Part shown: one piece after another, positions 58,420 to 64,000 of the stretch
How positions within the stretch are numbered: position 1 is the first letter of the stretch
Layout: every line of letters starts with the position of its first letter
Source: Neodiprion pinetum
Taxonomy: Eukaryota; Arthropoda; Insecta; Hymenoptera; Diprionidae
Assembly: GCF_021155775.2 (NCBI RefSeq)
Contig: NC_060235.2
Span: 33,396,607 to 33,460,606, forward strand
Direction: 5' to 3'
DNA length: 64,000 nucleotides
Notes under the pieces: generated by a model
Seen by the model: the letters and a program-made list of their open reading frames with translations, nothing else
The model's database searches: none
Told to the model about the DNA's origin: nothing
Program-made: the position numbers and the translations under genes

Positions 58420-61400
58420 ATATCAAAGGAAGATAACTCTGTTCACTTTAATTACTAAAAGCCTTATGTCGTCATGCAATGAAAATTGTCCTGCATTCGA
58501 ATCACATGTATTATACATGTTTCTTTCCATTCCCAAATTGCTGACGTTTGTACTTGGAAAAAAAAAAGAAAAAAAAAATGAAGGATTTCCACATGCTAAT
58601 TTCGCCGAACCGTAGAAGAAAACGGGGGATATTCTGGCTTCGAAGATTCGTTCAAAAAAGATTGATCGAGCAAAAAAATGTACACAACGTACTCGCGCTG
58701 TGAATCAGTATACGTATATATTCGAGAGTGACAAGTACCAATGACGCTAACGGCGGCTTGCTGCGCAAAAAATGGTTCCTGCATCCGGTCCAGTTACAGC
58801 ATCCTTAAAACGTCACATGAAGATGATCTAGGCATATAGCTCGAAGAAATCTCGGCCAAGTCTTTACGCTTTGAATTGCATTAGAAAATGTCTTCATTGT
58901 ATTTGGTCTCTCTCGTTCTCTCTCTTTCTCCGCAGATGCCATAAATGAATCAGTTAAGATTTATCGCAATTAAGCTCTTACAGCTGCATGATATTATTTT
59001 ACGCAATCGAGAGATAACCTCCGTGAAACTGAAAGAAATTTCTAGCCGATTTCTTATGATATGTAACACATATCAATGTGAACGATTTTGAAATCTAGTA
59101 TGGTATAATACATATAGTAACGATTGAATAGTCGTGCTAAAAACGTACAGAGAGAGTAAAAAAAGTGATGTAACATTATTTCAACATTTCAGGGTCATGT
59201 TCTGGTGTTTAATAACATGAGGGACTGAAGCCTGATGAATTTCCCTGAAAATTTCCGGACATGACTTTTCAAAGGGATACAAGATTCTGTACCTACCGTG
59301 TAAAGTCTTGCAGAGTTTCTTTTTTATCTTTTTTTTTTTTCTTTATTCGCGTTCCATCTTTTTCTCCCCCGAGACTCCATCTCATCGCGCCAAGATGAAG
59401 TCGATTTCTTACAAACGCGTATACAAAATATGTAATATAACGGATCAGAAATGAAACTAAATTAATCCGAACCAACGCGAAGTAATATCCAAAGTTATAA
59501 TATAACAAAGTATCGAATATGAGCAAAGAAGAAGAAGGACTTTCTCGTAGTACAAATAATAATAATGTCGACAGCAATAATGATGATAATTTGGACAACT
59601 TTTCGATGATCCTTCAACCCGGATTGTCGTATGTATCTACTTTTTCCACGAATTCATCGATACTCATATCCTTGACGACGTTTCAAGTAACTCGCAGCTA
59701 TATATGTTATGATATCAAAAGTTTTTTCCATTTTTTTTTCCGGGTAGATAGTTGGACGTTAACCGAATCTCTCTTCCTCTGGTCACGCGTAATATTTTCG
59801 CGATCGCACTGATTGGACTTTGATTGAAACAAGTTGGCGAACATGCATGAGGAACTTGGAGGGATTCAGTCTGTTGGATCAGAAGGGTGGACTTTATCAG
59901 CGCCGAAAATAGATGGGCGTTTCTAATTTTACTGTGCAACGCAGTGTCATTTTTGGACAACTGGCTGTTACAAAATCGTTATCCAAGATAAGATAACATC
60001 TCGTTATTAATATTGTCGGTTTGCTAAATTTAACCACGTCGTATTTTATTACTCCGTTCCCGGGTCGTTTACCCGTAATTGTCGATAAGCCGAGCGGATT
60101 CGTTCATGACACGCGACCGCAACTCATAGCTGCAGTTTTGAATGCAACAAGTGATCCCCTTCTAAAGCCTGCAGTTATGAAAATACTTGTCCCTGCTCAA
60201 TTCCGTAGGAAACTTTTGCAAAGCTTTAATTTTCCACTGCGGAGATGAACTCGGAAACGATGTGGACTTCTCAAGTTTTACCAGTCGGTCATTACGCCCT
60301 AGATTGCCGATTCCAGATTCAACAAATGACGCAATTACACCCACCGCCATTTTCTTCAGCCTTCCTCGTCGCGTTTCTTTTTATTTAAATTCTTTTTCGT
60401 TCCACGTTTGCTTCTTAAAGTAGCGTTATGTATTATACATGCACGCATTGCTCAAGGCACAATGAATAATTACAAGTCAAGTTGTAAAAATCGAACATCG
60501 TGGTATCGTAGAAGCCAAAAAGCAACAGGACGATAAGCGGACGATGTTGTCCTTTACAGACGATAATACTTCTACGACACTGTTGATAACGTTGTAACGT
60601 ACAAGCTTGTAATGGGTGATAAACGATCATGCCAGTGACGACGTGCCTTCCAGCACGTTTCGAACTCCAGGAGAAAGTCTAACGTCCCCGTGTACCTACC
60701 TCGAATCAACATACGTACAACGTGCAGTGACTGGTCCGTTCTATTCACTCTCGAGACCATTTGACACGGTTTTATTTTCATCCGTCTTTTAGTCATATTC
60801 GAATCAGCTGGTCTTCGACCATCCCCTTTCACCAAAGTCCATCATTCCTCACGAAACGGCCGAATGTACGAACGTAACAAGCCAATTGTCATCTCTCGGC
60901 ATTTCCAACGGTCGTTTATTGGAATATCGTCAACTTTCGTAAGCGAACAATTATTGTTCTCATCAACACCAACGTCCCTATTTAGTTAGTAGTGGTTTAG
61001 TTAGAATTAGGAAGTCGTTGCGTGAATACGCGAAATTTTACTTTCCTAACAGTCACGCGAACGCCATGGCGATCTGATTACTTGTAATCTAGGGAAGTGT
61101 AAGTCAAGCCCTTACTTTCGTCATTTCGCCACGTGCGAATGAACTCGCTGAAAGGAGGAAGGACCCCCAAAGTGCTAAATCATCGATTACATTACTCGAG
61201 TACAGAGAATAAGTAGCACTTGTTGGCCAACGTGATGCAACACGTATATTCGATTAATCATCGCCGAGTTTCGAAGGCTCGGTCGTAGATTCGTTCGGTT
61301 GTGTGTAGGTAACATCCATTCATCAAACGCGCCAAGAATAGAACCAGAGATTTCTTCTGAGCATACTGATTCACCCGTTGAGCCTGTAACAATTAGCCAA

Positions 61401-62309
61401 CGGTTTGGACCACCTCTCTAAAATCCGTGAAAGTCACTTCCTACCGGTGACGAAAAACCCAAAGGCGGTACCAATTGTCGAGTGTAAGTCAAACGTGTCA
61501 ATTGCCACGCGTAATTATGTTCTCGGTATCTTCTGGGATGACCCGAATTCTCATTTATACACTTTCGCATCCTGGATTTCATTTTCACCTCTACGATTAA
61601 CCTCGAAGAGTAAAGAAACTACGATTTTATCAGGTCGCGAAAATCTGCGGAGCCGCGTGACTTAAAGTTTCCTGCGAAAATGATCGCGGCTGCATCCAAG
61701 AGTCAGATTCGCGTCTACCAACGACGCGAATCAACCGCGTCACTCTAGCGAGCATCGTAGATACATATCGCGGTGTTACGATATCGGCAAGTTTAATGAC
61801 GCAATCGCGCCTCCGTTTCATTCAACCGTTATAGTGCCGGCGTAACGTCATCCGCGAAATTTGGCTATCTGTGACCCCCACGATTCGCCGATTCCACACG
61901 CCTTCGCACTCGATCGGCACGCGTCGTCAATTACGTAACAAGTAGATACGTTATACGTGTAATGTAGGTACTACGTACGTCTTGATTTTTCCTGGTAAGA
62001 TAAAAAATCTTATGGAATTCACCCTATCTTATCGGTTTATCACTGGCAGACGATTACAATCTAACGCCAAATTCCAATTCGAGCAGCTGCGAATTCCTCG
62101 CCCTGAATGACCGCGTACAAGATCGTTGACTCGTAACGCGTGTCAAGACTACCATCCTCGTCCATGAAACGACGAACCTTCGACGATTCTTTCGCTGCAG
62201 CGCAGTTTGCACGCGTTACTTAACTCACTTCGACTCGCGCACCTTGTAGACTTGTAGTTATAGACAAGCTTAGTTACTTGCAATCGGTGCTAATTGATGC
62301 CCGCTTGCT

Positions 62310-62316
62310 TATAAAA
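62310..62316 (+). promoter_or_regulatory. TATA box, possible rightward promoter
   Basis: TATAAAA in CTTGCTTATAAAATGCAAGG, flanked by CpG-rich DNA. A start about 31 bases later would fall near 62341. The gene it would serve is not visible in the window. Confidence 0.3.
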
Positions 62317-63919
62317 TGCAAGGTGATCGTTGCGTGCACATGTCACACTCGCAAGGCTTTACCCAATCCTGGTGCAGTTCTTTAAACGAGTTAGCAAGTC
62401 GATAAAAAAGTGAATAAGGCATAGTCACGGATAACTCTTGCCGACGACGAATATACAGCGCGTCTCATGTCGTCTGCAAACAGAATCTACATGCATCGTA
62501 TGACGAAACGAATTGTAAGAAAAACATCATCCCAACTTTCGAACTTGAGGGACATACATGAGAGTAGGTACCGATAAGAGCAGGTACATACAAGAGAAGC
62601 CCGAATGTGCATGCATTACGGGATGAATGCAGACGATCTTCTGTCGCGGGTGCACTTGCATGTGTAAATATGCACGTTTATGTACACCTAATTCTGCTCG
62701 ATTGGCGAACGGTGTGTATAATATCGGAACAGTTCGGTGGTGGAAGAGCGTTCCATGCAGGGCACGTGGAGAGGCGTTGTTCAAAGACACGCTCCTTGAT
62801 TCGTCCTTGATGAGTAAGGTCAGTTCGTTCACCGTCGTAGCACGGTGTGTACGTACGTACCTGCGTATTATACATATACTCTTACGAAAGGCCCGACCTC
62901 GTGGACGAGCCACGAGTCAAACTGGTTTTTGTTACTGAAAAATGGTACACGTAAGACAATTCTCCGCGAAATGGTTACACTTATGGTTATACATAACCCA
63001 GTCTGCGACGTGCATATAATATTATATGTATAAAAATAGAACGGTGTTGATTATTTTCGGCCGGCAGTCTCGTAACCGGTACCCGATTTTACGACCAAGT
63101 GTGGGAGAATCCGGTTATTACAGCTATGCGATAGTGGGAGAACTCTATACGTAGAATGATAATAACTCCGGAGGCTGGTCGACCACTGTTACAACAGCCT
63201 TACTTCAGGAATCGAAGACGATTCGACTCAATCTGCCCGATGATTTCTGACCCATGTCAACGTTTGTTACATAAAACATAAAATTAAATCGACTCGCTTC
63301 GAAATTTGTGATAAAGTCTCTGCGGAGGACGAAATTGGGAGTTGGTTCGTTGACTATTTTTATGATAAATCGGGAGGATGAAAAGAAAATCTTTACCCGG
63401 CATTGACTGAAACGCCGATCGCGATTTTTGGACGTTCACGTCTTGGTGCAAGCACGCGAGGTGTTAGATCCGTTTTATCGGGAATTCTTTCGCAACTTTC
63501 CATAACTCGGTTCTCGCTGACGTCCTCGCTCAATTTGACACGCTTGTTACATGCGCAGTTTTTGACAGCCTCGAGTGGCCAGCGGCTGAGCTGTTGTTTG
63601 TACTTTTCGAAATTTTGCAATTCAAAGACGGGGAATTTCAACGTTCACGTTTTTTCGCACCGCACCGGTAATTAACTTACGTTGAAAATATATTCGTAAT
63701 ACCCAGAGTGCCGCACCGCAGGTCTTTGGGCATAAACAAAAATTTACAGCTGATCAAAATTCTCAGAGAGAACTCGCCAGCTTATTATTACACAACCCCC
63801 CCATTATACATAGTAATAAAAACGGCGCGAAACGTTACTCGGGTATTAAAAGACTCGCATTATATTTCATTCGAATTCCATTAATCGATTCGCCTTTCGA
63901 AAACATTTAATGGCAATTT

Positions 63920-63967
63920 TGCACCCTCGTATAGGTTTGATGGATCAAACCTATACTAGGGTGCAAC
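63920..63967. repeat. 48-base near-perfect palindrome
   Basis: TTGCACCCTCGTATAGGTTT is answered by AAACCTATACTAGGGTGCAA, with a short GATG/GATC centre and one internal mismatch. It could be a minimal fold-back element, a paired transposon end or a hairpin RNA gene. It lies 33 bases from the window end. Confidence 0.8.
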
Positions 63968-64000
63968 ATCTACAATATAAATCTAAATAGGCCTTCCTCA

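Larger units (their letters stand above)
54947..64000. other. Gene-poor region, no coding gene recognised
   Basis: Beyond the neuropeptide leader and promoter (to about 55.5 kb), open frames are all short and show no family signature, signal peptide with splice partner, or repeated motif. CpG-rich patches occur at about 61.3-62.3 kb and 63.4-63.7 kb and may be regulatory DNA or leader exons of a gene beyond the window. Repeats and a tRNA-like element are listed separately. Confidence 0.45.

Noticed and set aside
62527..62913. 128-codon - frame with overlapping + frames in the right gene-poor region
   Set aside because: Low-information sequence with no homology I recognise. Several overlapping open frames on both strands point to local CpG-rich composition.
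1..64000. CRISPR arrays, bacterial operons, rRNA or viral insertions
   Set aside because: No regularly spaced repeats, ribosomal RNA cores, polymerase or capsid-like frames were seen. The gene structure is eukaryotic throughout.

Overview
The window looks like nuclear DNA of an insect. Genes are split by GT-AG introns, there are no operons, intergenic DNA is AT-rich with many microsatellites and small transposon remnants, and the recognisable genes (lachesin, Son of sevenless, an anoctamin, a neuropeptide precursor) are insect or animal genes. A hymenopteran is possible, but nothing here fixes the order. I derived exon boundaries by hand from splice consensus, reading phase and protein-family continuity; no transcript evidence was available.

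Layout: 1-3164 holds no recognisable gene but a small TA-flanked inverted-repeat element. Two tandem copies of a zinc-dependent medium-chain polyol or alcohol dehydrogenase follow on the + strand (3165-5235 and 11125-14205), each with five exons and 338 codons. Next is an immunoglobulin cluster: a single-Ig secreted protein on + (14882-15661), a second on - (16470-17058), and complete lachesin on - (18429-21592) with two competing 3' terminal exons. The two small genes repeat the exon layout of the lachesin signal peptide plus first Ig domain. From 26416 to 34565 (+) lies a 13-exon calcium-dependent anoctamin (TMEM16) of 1172 residues. Convergent to it is complete Sos (Ras guanine nucleotide exchange factor), 20 coding exons, 36780-47211 on -. 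At 49876-54946 (-) is a four-exon, 135-residue secreted precursor with one amidated peptide of about 37 residues between KR and GRRRR, a good candidate for the invertebrate parathyroid-hormone-like class. From about 55 kb to the end I see no coding gene, only repeats, a tRNA-like SINE candidate and a possible outward promoter.

Functional themes: polyol metabolism by duplicated dehydrogenases, cell adhesion or barrier function and its possible soluble derivatives, chloride or lipid transport, Ras signalling and peptide hormone signalling. These are neighbours on a chromosome, not a pathway.
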